The notes under the pieces were generated by a model that was not told the origin of the DNA, did not search any database, and was given only the letters and a program-made list of their open reading frames with translations. A program made the translations under genes and the position numbers. Positions 35,832 to 44,844 of a DNA stretch of 64,000 bases are shown piece after piece (position 1 is the first letter of the stretch; every line of letters begins with the position of its first letter). The stretch is from CAVROT01 sp963722905 (GTDB taxonomy: Bacteria > Pseudomonadota > Alphaproteobacteria > Rhodobacterales > Rhodobacteraceae): the NCBI GenBank assembly GCA_963722905.1, contig CAVROT010000002.1, positions 106,965 through 170,964 on the forward strand, written 5' to 3'.

Positions 35832-36524
35832 ATGCCCGCCGGAGGCTCCTGGCTCGGCCGCGCGCGCGGCTGGCGGATCGCCTGGCGTTCTGGCGTCGAC
35901 CAGAACGCGGCAAGGGCGGCGGCCCGTCCGGCACGCCGGACAGGGTCCGTACATGCCCCGCATCGACCTGCCGCGCCCGGGCGCCGCGTCGCGGCGGCGC
36001 TGGCCGGAGCCGTCCTGTCCCTCGCCGGCGGATGCTCGACCGAGGCGCCGCTGCTGCCCGCGACGTCCTACCGCGACCCGGGCGCGCCCTTCGCCTCTAT
36101 CGCGTCCTTCGATCCGGCGCTTTATGCCGGACGCTGGCACGAGGTCGCGTCCTACCCCGTTCCGTTCCAGCGTGGATGCCGGGCGACGCAGGCCGTCTAC
36201 ACGCCGCGGTCGGACGGGACGCTGGGGATCGTCAACACCTGCGAACGCGACGGCCGCACCGCCCGGATCGAGGGGACGGCCACGCCATCGGGCCCCGGCC
36301 GGCTCGAGGTGCGGTTCGACGGCGTGCCGTTCCTCACGTCGCCCTACTGGGTCCTCTGGGTCGACGAGGGGTACCGCACCGCCGTCGTCGGCGTGCCCTC
36401 GGGGCGCGCGGGCTGGATCCTGAACCGGACGCCGGACATTCCGGCCGACCGTCTGGCGGCGGCGCGCGACGTGCTGGAGTTCTACGGCTACGACCTCTCC
36501 CGCATGGTCCCGACGCCGCGCTAG
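35832..36524 (+). CDS. Lipocalin family lipoprotein (Blc-like), N-terminus uncertain
   Basis: The body is a clear bacterial lipocalin: YAGRWHEVASYPVPFQRGCR carries the GxW motif, then TCERDGRTARIEGTA, YWVLWVDEGYRTAVVGVPSG and the closing RTPDIPADRL. A lipobox LSLAGGC marks an outer-membrane lipoprotein. The only in-frame ATG (35832) leaves about 50 basic residues before the signal core. A better-looking start, ATG 35952 (MPRIDLPRPGAASRRR), is in another frame and would join by one shift in the CGCGTCGCGGCGGCGC run. A frameshift or wrong start is thus likely. Such lipocalins store or transport lipids under membrane stress. Confidence 0.8.
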   Translation: MPAGGSWLGRARGWRIAWRSGVDQNAARAAARPARRTGSVHAPHRPAAPGRRVAAALAGAVLSLAGGCSTEAPLLPATSYRDPGAPFASIASFDPALYAGRWHEVASYPVPFQRGCRATQAVYTPRSDGTLGIVNTCERDGRTARIEGTATPSGPGRLEVRFDGVPFLTSPYWVLWVDEGYRTAVVGVPSGRAGWILNRTPDIPADRLAAARDVLEFYGYDLSRMVPTPR

Positions 36525-36531
36525 GCCCCCG

Positions 36532-37389
36532 TCAGACGTCGGCGCGCAGCGCGCGCAGGTAGTCCGGGAAGTCGCGGTCCGACACCTTGGCGACGCGGAC
36601 CAGCTGGTCGAAGTCGCGCGCGAAGGCGGCCACCCGGGCGCGGTCGCGAAAACACAGGTAGTGCTGACCCAGGTAGAGCACCGCCATGAGCGGCCCGAAG
36701 ATCGTCACCGGCGCCGAGAAGACGGCGCGCGCATCGTAAAGGAACAGCCGCAATCGCGGGAACAGCTGGTCGTTCAGCGTCAGCAGCTGGTCGATCTGGT
36801 CCAGACGCAGGGCGCGCGGCACGCCGCGGTAGTATCCCTCGCCCCGGGCGAAGCTTTCGATCTCGTAGAGCGGCATCGCGATCTCGTAGTCGCTTTGTGC
36901 CTCGCGCATCCAGTCCAGCCGGTCGCGGCTGGCGCCGATGGCCTGACCGGTCGTGCGGCCCAGGTGCGGCGCGTATTCCCACCGCATCACGTCCTCGGTC
37001 TTGAGCATGTCGGGCAGCCCGGTGGGCACGTGGCGCACCTTGTAGCCCGCCGCTTCGCGGTGCCAGCCGAAGATCTGCTCGTCCACCAGCGCACGGGGCG
37101 CCCGCGTCACGGTCAGCGACGCCGCCAGCAGGTCGGCTGCGCTTTCGGGGCGGTCGCTGAGGCCCAGCAGCCAGTCCGCCGAGACGCCGAGGGCGGCGGC
37201 AAGGTCGCCGACCAGCTGCCCGCCCGGCAGCCGCGCGGTGTCGCCGGACAGCAGCTGCGACAGGGTCGAGCGGTCGACGCCGGTCTCGCGGGCGAGCGCG
37301 GCCTGGCTCTGCCGCTTTTCTGCCATGGCGACGGCCAGGCGGGTGCGGAAGGTGTCGGCACGGTCGCGTTTGTCGACTTTCGTCAGCAT
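36532..37389 (-). CDS. XRE-family transcriptional regulator with C-terminal sensor region
   Basis: The 285 residues begin with a helix-turn-helix of the Cro/CI type (SQAALARETGVDRSTLSQLL, residues 27-46, followed by LPGGQLVGDLAAALGVSADW). A 190-residue C-terminal region rich in aromatic residues follows (FGWHREAAGYKVRHVPTGLP, VTIFGPLMAVLYLGQHYLCF), which may bind a ligand. I know of similar proteins as uncharacterised regulators in Rhodobacteraceae. It is divergent from a desaturase gene, with 83 bases between the two starts, so it may control that gene or itself. It is convergent with the lipocalin gene. Confidence 0.85.
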   Translation of the reverse strand: MLTKVDKRDRADTFRTRLAVAMAEKRQSQAALARETGVDRSTLSQLLSGDTARLPGGQLVGDLAAALGVSADWLLGLSDRPESAADLLAASLTVTRAPRALVDEQIFGWHREAAGYKVRHVPTGLPDMLKTEDVMRWEYAPHLGRTTGQAIGASRDRLDWMREAQSDYEIAMPLYEIESFARGEGYYRGVPRALRLDQIDQLLTLNDQLFPRLRLFLYDARAVFSAPVTIFGPLMAVLYLGQHYLCFRDRARVAAFARDFDQLVRVAKVSDRDFPDYLRALRADV

Positions 37390-37472
37390 ATGTGGATACC
37401 GCTCACCGCATGCACGCTTCGTTAATCATTCATTGCCTTATGTTACGCATGAGACGGTGACAACCTTGCGGC

Positions 37473-38534
37473 ATGACAAATCAGGAGTGTGGCACCGTGC
37501 CTGTGAACCGCGGTATCGAATGGCCGACGCTGATCGCGCTGGCGGGATGCTACCTGCTGTGGGCCGTCGCGCTCTGGGCGGGCTGGCCATCGTGGATGTC
37601 GATACCGCTGGCCGCGATCGCCATCGCGTTCCATGCCTCCCTGACGCACGAGGCGATCCACGGCCACCCCTTCGCGGACCGGCGGCTGAACGCGGCCGTC
37701 GTCGCGCCGCCGCTGACGTTGGTCATTCCCTACGTCCGCTTCCGCGCCACCCATCTGGCCCACCACCACGATCCCGACCTGACCGACCCATACGACGACC
37801 CCGAGACCAATTACCTCGACGCCGCCGTATGGGAACGGCTGCCGGCTCCGGTGCGGCAGATCCTCCGGGCGAACAACACGATGGCCGGCCGATTGCTGAT
37901 CGGACCGGTGATCGGCACGCTGACCTTCGCTCTGGGCGAGGCGCGGTCGGCGCGGCGGGACCTGTCCGTCCGGCGAGGCTGGGCGCTGCATGTTCCGGCC
38001 GCGGCGGCGGTGCTGGCGGTCGTCGTCCTGTCGCCCATGCCGGTCTGGGCCTACCTCGTCGCCGTCTACGCCGCGCTGGCGCTGATGCGCATCCGCACCT
38101 TCGCCGAGCATCGCGCGCACGAGCATGCCCGCGCGCGCACCGTCATCATCGAGGATCGCGGGCCGCTTGCCCTGCTGTTTCTCAACAACAACCTGCACGT
38201 CGTCCACCATGCCCACCCGGGCGTGGCGTGGTACCGGCTGCCGTCGCTGTACCGCCGGGGGCGCGACCGCTTCACGGCGCTGAACGAGGGATATGTCTTT
38301 CCCTCCTACGCCGCCGTCTTCCGCCGCCACCTGCTGCGCGCCAAGGACCCGGTCGCCCATCCCCTGCGCCGTCGCGGCGCAGTGCCGTCCCCGAACCCCG
38401 TCACCCCGCCGCGGGCATTGCGGGCGCAGGAACCGCGGCGTCGCAATCGTGTCGGGGCGACCACCTCGTTCGATCGGGCGGGCGTCGCGATGCCTCCATC
38501 TGCAATATCGACGGCCGTACCCCCGATGCTGTGA
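37473..38534 (+). CDS. Fatty acid desaturase (membrane di-iron)
   Basis: The protein introduces double bonds in lipid acyl chains or acts as a related hydroxylase. The 353 residues have the three His boxes of the family: HEAIHGH (near residue 63), HLAHHHD (near 95) and HVVHHAHPG (near 245), with membrane helices between them. The C-terminal 60 residues after RRHLLRAKDPV are Arg/Pro-rich and unlike the family, so a late frameshift may have replaced the normal stop. The regulator gene at its 5' side is divergent. The ATG at 37473 lacks a strong ribosome binding site; GTG 37497 is an alternative. Confidence 0.88.
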   Translation: MTNQECGTVPVNRGIEWPTLIALAGCYLLWAVALWAGWPSWMSIPLAAIAIAFHASLTHEAIHGHPFADRRLNAAVVAPPLTLVIPYVRFRATHLAHHHDPDLTDPYDDPETNYLDAAVWERLPAPVRQILRANNTMAGRLLIGPVIGTLTFALGEARSARRDLSVRRGWALHVPAAAAVLAVVVLSPMPVWAYLVAVYAALALMRIRTFAEHRAHEHARARTVIIEDRGPLALLFLNNNLHVVHHAHPGVAWYRLPSLYRRGRDRFTALNEGYVFPSYAAVFRRHLLRAKDPVAHPLRRRGAVPSPNPVTPPRALRAQEPRRRNRVGATTSFDRAGVAMPPSAISTAVPPML

Positions 38535-38651
38535 CCTGCCGCCGATGCCTGGACGGTGGCAACGCACGGGTGCGGCGACCGGCCCTGTCGCTTCGCCCCG
38601 GTCAGCGCGCCGCCGCTGGCGTCCGGGCGAGGGCCATGCGACGCAGGCCGG

Positions 38652-39551
38652 ATGGATGCGTGGATCCCCATCACCCTGATCGCGGCGGCGGCGCAGACCC
38701 TGCGGTTCGCGGCCCAGCGACACCTGCGCGTCACCGCCCTGTCGACCGGCGGCGCCACCTTCGCGCGCTTCGCCTTCGCCGCTCCCGTCGTCCTTGCCGG
38801 GATCGCCGTCTGGTGCATCATTCGCGGCCTCGTTCCCGCATGGCCTCCGGCCGCTTTCTGGAGCGCCGCGGCCATTGGCGGCGCCGCGCAGATCCTGGCC
38901 ACCATGTGCGTCGTCGCCCTCTTCGCGTTCCGAAACTTCGCCGTCGGCGTCGCCCTGTCGGAGACTGCCGTCCTGCAGTCGGTCCTGCTGTCCGCACTGG
39001 TGCTGGGCGACCGGCTGCCGTGGGCGGCCGTGGGCGCGATGGCGGCCGGGTTCGCGGCGGTGCTGGCGATGTCGGCCCGGCGCCTCGCCTCGGGGCGATG
39101 GGAGGTGCGGACCCGGGCGACCGCGCTGGGCCTCGCCTCGGGCGCGCTCTTCGCCGTGTCGGCCGTCAGCTACCGGACCGCGGCTCTTGCGCTGCCCGAG
39201 GGCGGCGTCGCCCTGCGCGCGGCCATCACGCTGGGTGCCGTCACCGCGATGCAGTCGGTGGCGCTGGCGTCATGGCTGGCCTGGCGCGAGCCGGGGCAGC
39301 TGACCGCGGTCGCGCGCGCCTGGCGCATCGCGGTGCCCATGGGCATGCTGTCGATGCTGGGATCCTACTGCTGGTTCGCCGCCTTCGCCCTGCAGAATGC
39401 CGCCGCCGTCAAGGCTCTGGGACAGGTCGAGCTGGTCTTCGCCGCGGCCGTCTCGGCCCTCGTTTTCGGCGAAAGGATGGCGCGGCGCGAGGCTGTGGGC
39501 ATGGCGTTTCTGGCCCTGTCGATCGTCTGGCTGCTCTTCGCGCTGGACTGA
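38652..39551 (+). CDS. EamA/DMT-superfamily transporter
   Basis: The 299-residue protein has ten hydrophobic segments in two repeated halves, the drug/metabolite exporter layout. Features are AAQTLRFAAQRHL, a first-half ALSETAVLQSVLLSALVLGD, and a second-half ALGQVELVFAAAVSALVFGE that repeats it. The second conserved end-helix MAFLALSIVWLLFAL closes the protein. The ATG at 38652 follows GGCCGG and gives the expected start. It exports small metabolites of unknown identity from the cytoplasm. It is convergent with a small secreted-protein gene. Confidence 0.92.
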   Translation: MDAWIPITLIAAAAQTLRFAAQRHLRVTALSTGGATFARFAFAAPVVLAGIAVWCIIRGLVPAWPPAAFWSAAAIGGAAQILATMCVVALFAFRNFAVGVALSETAVLQSVLLSALVLGDRLPWAAVGAMAAGFAAVLAMSARRLASGRWEVRTRATALGLASGALFAVSAVSYRTAALALPEGGVALRAAITLGAVTAMQSVALASWLAWREPGQLTAVARAWRIAVPMGMLSMLGSYCWFAAFALQNAAAVKALGQVELVFAAAVSALVFGERMARREAVGMAFLALSIVWLLFALD

Positions 39552-39568
39552 GAGGCGCCGGCCCGGCC

Positions 39569-39835
39569 TCAGCCCGTCGTGGGCGTCATGGTCATCGCCG
39601 GAAGGTCCAGCGATGATGACAGGCACCCTTGCGACACCTCACGCCACATCGGCACGTTCAGCGACATCTGGCACTGCGCCATGAACGCCCGTCCGCCCAC
39701 CTCAAGGCAGATCGTATCGCCAAGCTCGATCCGAGCGCCGACCGTATCGGTGCAGTAGCACTCCGGCACCCCGCCCTGGGCCGAAGCCGGCAAGGGAGCC
39801 AGTGCACACGTCATCAAGGCGATCAGAGGCCGCAT
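39569..39835 (-). CDS. Small secreted Cys-containing protein of unknown function
   Basis: The 88-residue product has a signal peptide (MRPLIALMTCALAPLPASAQ) and a mature part of about 68 residues with four cysteines (ECYCTDTVG, DTICLEVGG, MAQCQMSLN, QGCLSSS). An ATG 12 bases upstream is the alternative start. I have the impression of a conserved Rhodobacteraceae hypothetical protein, but no function is known to me. It is convergent with the DMT transporter gene, 17 bases apart. Confidence 0.65.
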   Translation of the reverse strand: MRPLIALMTCALAPLPASAQGGVPECYCTDTVGARIELGDTICLEVGGRAFMAQCQMSLNVPMWREVSQGCLSSSLDLPAMTMTPTTG

Positions 39836-40301
39836 AGGAAATACCATAGCACGCCGATTGCCGGCGGGATCAAGGCATTCCGCGTGCGGCGTCCCGTCGG
39901 ACCCTCGTTCCTCGGCTGTATTCTAATCATCGGACATCGCCGAAGGCCGCATGCCCGCGTCCCGCCCCTTCGGGTGTCGGGCCGCGCGATCGGTTTTCCG
40001 CCCCCCCCCCCGGGGACCCCATGGTTCGCGATCGGTCCGAATGTGTGCCGGCATCGATTGACGCGGTCGTACCGCTGCAAGCCGTGTTCGGACTGTGCAG
40101 GTCCCGCATCGCGGGCTATCGAATGACCGCTAGAGCCGCCCGCGCAAAAAACAGCCGCGCCTCGTGCCGCCACGTACAGCGCCCGCCGCAACGTCGCGGC
40201 CGTCGGACCGACGTCACCGGCCTTGCGCGAATTCGCAGGTGCGGCATGCGGCCGGGCCGGAGAGGGTGCAATCCGCCGTGGAGATCCTATGTGGACTGCG
40301 C
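39836..40301. other. Intergenic region with an 11-C homopolymer, no gene recognised
   Basis: A run of 11 C (40001-40011) followed by GGGG lies in the middle, likely prone to slippage or sequencing error. The promoter for the downstream phosphatase is presumably near 40240-40300. Nothing else was identified. Confidence 0.5.
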
Positions 40302-41756
40302 ATGCCCATGACTGCCGATACCGCCAGATCCCGCGAGATCGGACCGATCCTCGTCCTCGACGACATCGGGACCGATGGAATGCGCCTCTCCGCCCTCTTC
40401 GTCGGGTCGGCCGACGCGCCGCCGCCGCCGGTCGAGGTCGGCGGGGCGCGGATCGTGCCGGCGCGCCTTCTGCGCTGCGGCGACCGGGCGCTGTGGCGGG
40501 CGCGGTTCATCGTGGCGGCGGACCGGCCGTCCTCCTACCGATGGGACGGGCGCCGTCACGACATAGGCGCAGGCCCGTGCGGGGACCTGCGCATCGCATT
40601 CGTCTCGTGCAACGGCGAGGAGAGCGGCGACCTGAACCGCGACGGGGACGAGCGCAACGTCATGTGGGCGCGCCTCGCGGACGAACACGACCGCCGGCCC
40701 TTCGCGCTGCTGCTTCACGGCGGCGATCAGGTCTACGCCGACGAGGCGACCGCGGACCATCCGCTCAGCGCGGGCTGGCCGGACGAAATTCCGCGCGACC
40801 CGTCCCCGGCCGGGCTGGACGATCTGCGCCGCCATCTCAGGGAGGCGTTCTTCGATCGGTACGTCGCGGTCTATGCGACCCCCCAGATGGCGAGGCTCTG
40901 CGCGCGCGTCCCGTCGCTGATGCAATGGGACGACCACGACATCTGCGACGGCTGGGGGTCCTTGCCGCGGTCGCGCATCGACAGTCCCGTCGGCCGGGTC
41001 GTATTCGAGGTCGCGCGCGAGATGGCGCTGGGGTTCCAGCATGCGGCATGCGACGGCGATCTGCCCGGACGCTTCGCCGATCCCGGCGGAACGCATCTGG
41101 GCTGGCGTATCGAGTTGCCCGGCCTGCGCCTGCTGGCTCCCGACCTGCGGTCCGAAAGGACCCGGCGGCGGATCATGGGCGAGGGCGGCTGGTCGATGAT
41201 GCAGGCCGCCGGCGCCGACGCCTTTGCGGGGCGAACGCTGCTGATGTCCTCCGTGCCGTTGCTGGGTCCGCGATTGTCGCTTCTCGAACGGTTCATGCGG
41301 CTCCACCCCAGGTTTCTCAAGTACGAGGACGATCTGCGCGACCAATGGCAAAGTCGGGCGCATCGTGCGGAGTGGCAAAGGATGCTGGTGCTCGTCAGGG
41401 ACATGGCCGCCGGAGGGCCGTCCGGGACCGGCGCCATCGCCGCCCTGTCGGGAGAGATCCATCTGGCGGCGCGCGCCACGATGGACCTCGGAGCGGGCCG
41501 GATGCTTCACCAGCTCACCGCCTCGGGGATCTCGCACCGGGCCCCGCCGCGCAGCTGGGCGCGCTTTCTGGGCCTCCTGTCCCGCCTGGGCGATGCGCCT
41601 CTGTCCGGCCACCCCATCAGGATGCGGCCGCTCCCGGGACAGCGCGGGCTTTTCGTGGCAGAGCGCAATTATCTCGTCCTGTCGCGGTGCGGCGGCGACT
41701 GGACGGCGTCATGGGATCTTGAGGCATCCGGGATGACCGAACCGCTCGCCATCTAG
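40302..41756 (+). CDS. PhoD-like alkaline phosphatase / metallophosphoesterase
   Basis: The 484-residue protein has the metal-binding pattern of PhoD-like phosphatases: IAFVSCNGEE, LLLHGGDQVYADEA, SLMQWDDHDICDGWGS and ALSGEIHLAARATMD, with an N-terminal beta domain (residues 1-95). No signal peptide is seen, so it may act in the cytoplasm, unlike secreted PhoD. ATG 40302 or 40308 may be used. It lies upstream of the phosphonate island but is convergent with phnM, so there is no operon link. Substrate is unknown, a phosphodiester or monoester being likely. Confidence 0.85.
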   Translation: MPMTADTARSREIGPILVLDDIGTDGMRLSALFVGSADAPPPPVEVGGARIVPARLLRCGDRALWRARFIVAADRPSSYRWDGRRHDIGAGPCGDLRIAFVSCNGEESGDLNRDGDERNVMWARLADEHDRRPFALLLHGGDQVYADEATADHPLSAGWPDEIPRDPSPAGLDDLRRHLREAFFDRYVAVYATPQMARLCARVPSLMQWDDHDICDGWGSLPRSRIDSPVGRVVFEVAREMALGFQHAACDGDLPGRFADPGGTHLGWRIELPGLRLLAPDLRSERTRRRIMGEGGWSMMQAAGADAFAGRTLLMSSVPLLGPRLSLLERFMRLHPRFLKYEDDLRDQWQSRAHRAEWQRMLVLVRDMAAGGPSGTGAIAALSGEIHLAARATMDLGAGRMLHQLTASGISHRAPPRSWARFLGLLSRLGDAPLSGHPIRMRPLPGQRGLFVAERNYLVLSRCGGDWTASWDLEASGMTEPLAI

Positions 41757-42107
41757 GCCGGTCCTTCGTCGCCCTGCGCGGCCCGACGCGACGGCGCAAA
41801 CGCGCTGCACCGGCCAGACGGTTTCGGCCGGTGCCGGTCGGGGCAAGGGCAGGAACGGGTCGGGTTGCGTTCGACGGACTGCCAGGGAATGCCGTGGGAT
41901 CGAACGTGTCCGACGTCCTGACCGTCCGCGGCGCGACCGCACCGGGCCGATGCATCGCCGTCCGGGAGCGGCCCGGACGGCGCGGTCCGGCGCACGGGCG
42001 CGGCGGACCGATGGGTGCGGGACGGCCCGACCGGCCTGCGACGGCGGCGTCCCCGGGCCGCGACGGAATGGGTTTCCGGACCGCTACTCGGCGGCATTCG
42101 TGCGAAA
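41757..42107. other. Convergent intergenic region with a 9-bp hairpin
   Basis: GCACCGGCC (41807-41815) and GGCCGGTGC (41826-41834) form a perfect stem with a 10-base loop, 51 bases after the phosphatase stop and without a T-tract; it may aid termination. The rest up to phnM shows only shadow frames. Confidence 0.45.
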
Positions 42108-43310
42108 TCAGGCCGACGGCGGGACGAGCGTCAGGGCAGGGCGGCCTGCGACCCAGAGAGCACGGACAGCCGGGGCCCGGCCCTCGGGCCAGTCGAGCAG
42201 CACCAGATCGGCGCGCTGCCCGGGCGCCAGCGTGCCGCGGTCGTGCAGGCCCATCGCGCGCGCCGGGCCCGACGACACCAGCGACCAGAGGTCGGCAAGC
42301 GGCGCACGGCGCTCGACGTGCAACCGCGCCACGGCGGCCAGCAGGGCGGGGTAGAAATAGTCGGACGCCAGCGCGTCGCACATCCCCGCCTCGACCATGT
42401 CGGCCGCCCCCAGCGACCCGATGTGCGACCCGCCGCGCATCACGTTGGGCGCACCCATGACGATGGCGTCGCCGCCCGCGCGCGCGGCGGCTGCCGCGTC
42501 CATCACCATCGGAAACTCGGCCACATGGGCGCCATGACCCCGGAACCACGCGCGCGTCGTCGCGGTGGTGTCGTCATGGCTGAGCATAGGCGCCCCGGCC
42601 GCGCGCGCCGCCCCGGCCAGGGCGGCGACACGATCGGGGACGTCGCCGCGCCGTTCCCAGACCCGCCCCAGCAGAGCGACATAGTCCTCGTCCGTCATCC
42701 CGGCGCGTTTGGCGTTCTTCGCGGTCCGCTGCCGGAGCCGGTCGTCGGACAGAGACGCCGTGCCGAAATCCGGCGACAGCTCGAACCCCCGGTCCTGCAC
42801 GGCGGTGCCGATGGCGCGCATCGCCATAGATGTGTGGTCGTTGAAGGCCAGCGACGGGGTCAGCCGCCCGGCCAGCGCGTCGCGGACGAGGTCCTCGGCC
42901 TCGAAAGCGAAGGTCTCCCACCGAAGCTGAAGCCGGTTCTGGACGCAGAGCCGCGGTGCCAGCCGGTCCAGCGCGGCGACGAACTCCCGTCCCCGGTCGG
43001 CCGAGCGCAGGCCCGGCTCCCAGCTCAGCGTCAGCGCGTGATAGGCAGTGGAGATGCCGTTCGCGGCCAGCTGGCGGTCGGTGTCGATGATGGCCACGTC
43101 GAGCGGCGCGAACACGCCCGGACGCGGCGACACCTGCCGTTCGAAGGCGTCCCCGTGAACGTCGATCAGGGCGGGCGCGAGGACAAGGCCCCGCGCGTCG
43201 ACGCTGGCGTCGCCTCGGCCCTCGACGATCACGCCGTCCGCGAAGGTCAGGGGCGCGTCCTCCAGCCCGCCTTCGGTCAGCAGCCGCGCCCCTTCGATCG
43301 TCACGCTCAT
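42108..43310 (-). CDS. phnM: Alpha-D-ribose 1-methylphosphonate 5-triphosphate diphosphatase
   Basis: PhnM removes pyrophosphate from the ribose-triphosphate phosphonate made by PhnGHIL, giving the substrate of PhnJ. The 400 residues form an amidohydrolase-type enzyme: APALIDVHGDAFERQVSPRP (metal His), LTPSLAFNDHTSMAMR, APMLSHDDTTATTRAWFRGH and the C-terminal ASDYFYPALL with GTLAPGQRADLVLLDW. The ATG overlaps the stop of the upstream permease (ATGA). It is last in a minus-strand operon with a PhnD/C/E-type transporter, separated by about 8 kb from phnGHIJKLN. Confidence 0.95.
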   Translation of the reverse strand: MSVTIEGARLLTEGGLEDAPLTFADGVIVEGRGDASVDARGLVLAPALIDVHGDAFERQVSPRPGVFAPLDVAIIDTDRQLAANGISTAYHALTLSWEPGLRSADRGREFVAALDRLAPRLCVQNRLQLRWETFAFEAEDLVRDALAGRLTPSLAFNDHTSMAMRAIGTAVQDRGFELSPDFGTASLSDDRLRQRTAKNAKRAGMTDEDYVALLGRVWERRGDVPDRVAALAGAARAAGAPMLSHDDTTATTRAWFRGHGAHVAEFPMVMDAAAAARAGGDAIVMGAPNVMRGGSHIGSLGAADMVEAGMCDALASDYFYPALLAAVARLHVERRAPLADLWSLVSSGPARAMGLHDRGTLAPGQRADLVLLDWPEGRAPAVRALWVAGRPALTLVPPSA

Positions 43311-44092
43311 CGCAGTCTCCGGCGCAGTATGTCGGTCAGCCGTTCCATCGCCAGCACCAGGGCGAAGATGGCGAGCATGATGGTGGCGGCGTTGTCGTAC
43401 TGGAAGAGGTCGAAGGCGGACTTCAGTTCCTGCCCGATCCCACCCGCGCCGACCAGACCGAGGACGACCGACGACCGCACAGCCTTTTCCAGTGCGAAGA
43501 GGGCGGTGCCGGTCATCGCGGGCAGGGCGTCGGGGATCACGGCGGCCATAAGGACGCGCCCGCGCCCCGCGCCGCCGGCCGCCAGCGCCTCCTGCGGCGC
43601 GGGGTCCGCGTCCTCCATGTGCTCGGCGAAGAAGCGCCCGCAAAAGCCGACCGTATCGACGAGAATTGTCATCGTGCCCGCCACCGGACCCAGCCCCACG
43701 GTGACGACGAAGATCAGCGCCCAGACGAGGTCCGGCACCGTGCGGAAGAGCGAGACCAGCGCCTTGAACGCAAAGGTCGCCCGGGGGACGGGCGACAACC
43801 GCCGCGCCGCCAGCCAGGCGACCGGCAGCGACAGGGCGACGCCCAGCACCGTTCCGGCCAGCGCGATCTGCATCGTCTCGACCAGCCGCCAGCCCATGCG
43901 CGACAGAAAGCCCGGATCGGTCTCGGGCGGCCACATCCGGCCCAGCAGCGCGCCCAGGCGGGGCACCCCGTTCGCCAGCCGCTCGGGCGAGGGCGTGACG
44001 GGCACCATCATCGCCACCACCATCGCCGCGGCGCCCACAAGGAGGGCGAACCGCAGCGCGCCGCCCGGTTCCAGCCGCGCGGGCGGCGTCAC
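43307..44092 (-). CDS. Phosphonate/phosphite-type ABC permease (PhnE-like)
   Basis: This 261-residue inner-membrane permease has about six helices and the EAA-like loop LAAGGAGRGRVLMAAVIPDA near residue 170. The end reads VVLGLVGAGGIGQELKSAFD, as in PhnE/PtxC proteins. The GTG start at 44092 overlaps the ATPase stop (GTGA), and its own stop overlaps phnM. It is a different lineage from the two plus-strand permeases, shorter and with its own ATPase and binding protein, so the island has two complete importers. Confidence 0.88.
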   Translation of the reverse strand: MTPPARLEPGGALRFALLVGAAAMVVAMMVPVTPSPERLANGVPRLGALLGRMWPPETDPGFLSRMGWRLVETMQIALAGTVLGVALSLPVAWLAARRLSPVPRATFAFKALVSLFRTVPDLVWALIFVVTVGLGPVAGTMTILVDTVGFCGRFFAEHMEDADPAPQEALAAGGAGRGRVLMAAVIPDALPAMTGTALFALEKAVRSSVVLGLVGAGGIGQELKSAFDLFQYDNAATIMLAIFALVLAMERLTDILRRRLR

Positions 44093-44844
44093 GCGGCGCG
44101 CTCGGGAAAGAGGGTGTGCAGGTGAGCGAGGTCCGTGGCACCGGCCGGCGCGTCCAGCACGATCCGCCCCGCGTCCAGCGCGACGATGCGCGTCGCATAG
44201 GCCCGCGCGTGCTCCATGTCGTGGGAGGTGAAGATCAGGGTGCGGCCCCCGGCGGTCTCGGCCAGCGCCCGCATCACCTCGTGCCCCGCGGCAGGGTCGA
44301 GCGAGGCGGCGGGCTCGTCCGCGATCAGCAGATCGGGGTCGCGCACCAGGGCGCGGGCGATGGCGACGCGCTGCGCCTGACCGCCGGACAGATGGCCGGC
44401 GCGCACCCGCGCACGGTCCGCCAGCCCGACCCGGTCCAGCGCCGCAATCGCCAGTACCCGGAAGGCCTCGGGCGCCAGCGCCTCGTGCCACGCCCTCCAG
44501 CCGCCCGGACGGTGCATCAGACCGTGGACGACATTGGACAGGGCAGAGGCGCGCCGCACCAGGGCGTGATGCTGGAACACCATCCCCGTGCGCCGGCGCA
44601 GACCCCGCCCGAGGTCGGATCCGTCCGCGCCGAACGCCGTCACGGACCCATCGCACGCCGCCAGCCCGGTCAGCGCCCGCAGCAGCGTGGACTTGCCCGC
44701 TCCGTTGGGCCCGATGAGCGCGACACGCTCGCCGCGCCCGACATCCATGTCGATACCGCCCAGCACGCGCCGCCCCCCCAGATCGACGGAGAGCCCCCGC
44801 ACGGACAGCGCGAGGGCCGGACCTTCAGTCCCCGACGAATGCAC
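44089..44844 (-). CDS. Phosphonate-type ABC transporter ATPase (PhnC-like)
   Basis: This is an energy-coupling subunit of 251 residues. Walker A is LIGPNGAGKSTLLRAL near residues 43-58, the Q-loop VFQHHALVRR, signature LSGGQAQRVAIARALV, Walker B LLIADEPAASLD and H-loop FTSHDMEHA. The N-terminus overlaps the end of the binding-protein gene by 20 bases. The gene order binding protein, ATPase, permease, phnM on one strand defines the operon. Family membership is certain; the substrate (phosphonate, phosphite or hypophosphite) is inferred from phnM. Confidence 0.9.
   Translation of the reverse strand: MHSSGTEGPALALSVRGLSVDLGGRRVLGGIDMDVGRGERVALIGPNGAGKSTLLRALTGLAACDGSVTAFGADGSDLGRGLRRRTGMVFQHHALVRRASALSNVVHGLMHRPGGWRAWHEALAPEAFRVLAIAALDRVGLADRARVRAGHLSGGQAQRVAIARALVRDPDLLIADEPAASLDPAAGHEVMRALAETAGGRTLIFTSHDMEHARAYATRIVALDAGRIVLDAPAGATDLAHLHTLFPERAA

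Noticed and set aside
37388..37397. TGTGGATAC, one mismatch from a DnaA box
   Set aside because: A single copy at the start of an unrelated regulator gene has no companion boxes and is expected by chance.
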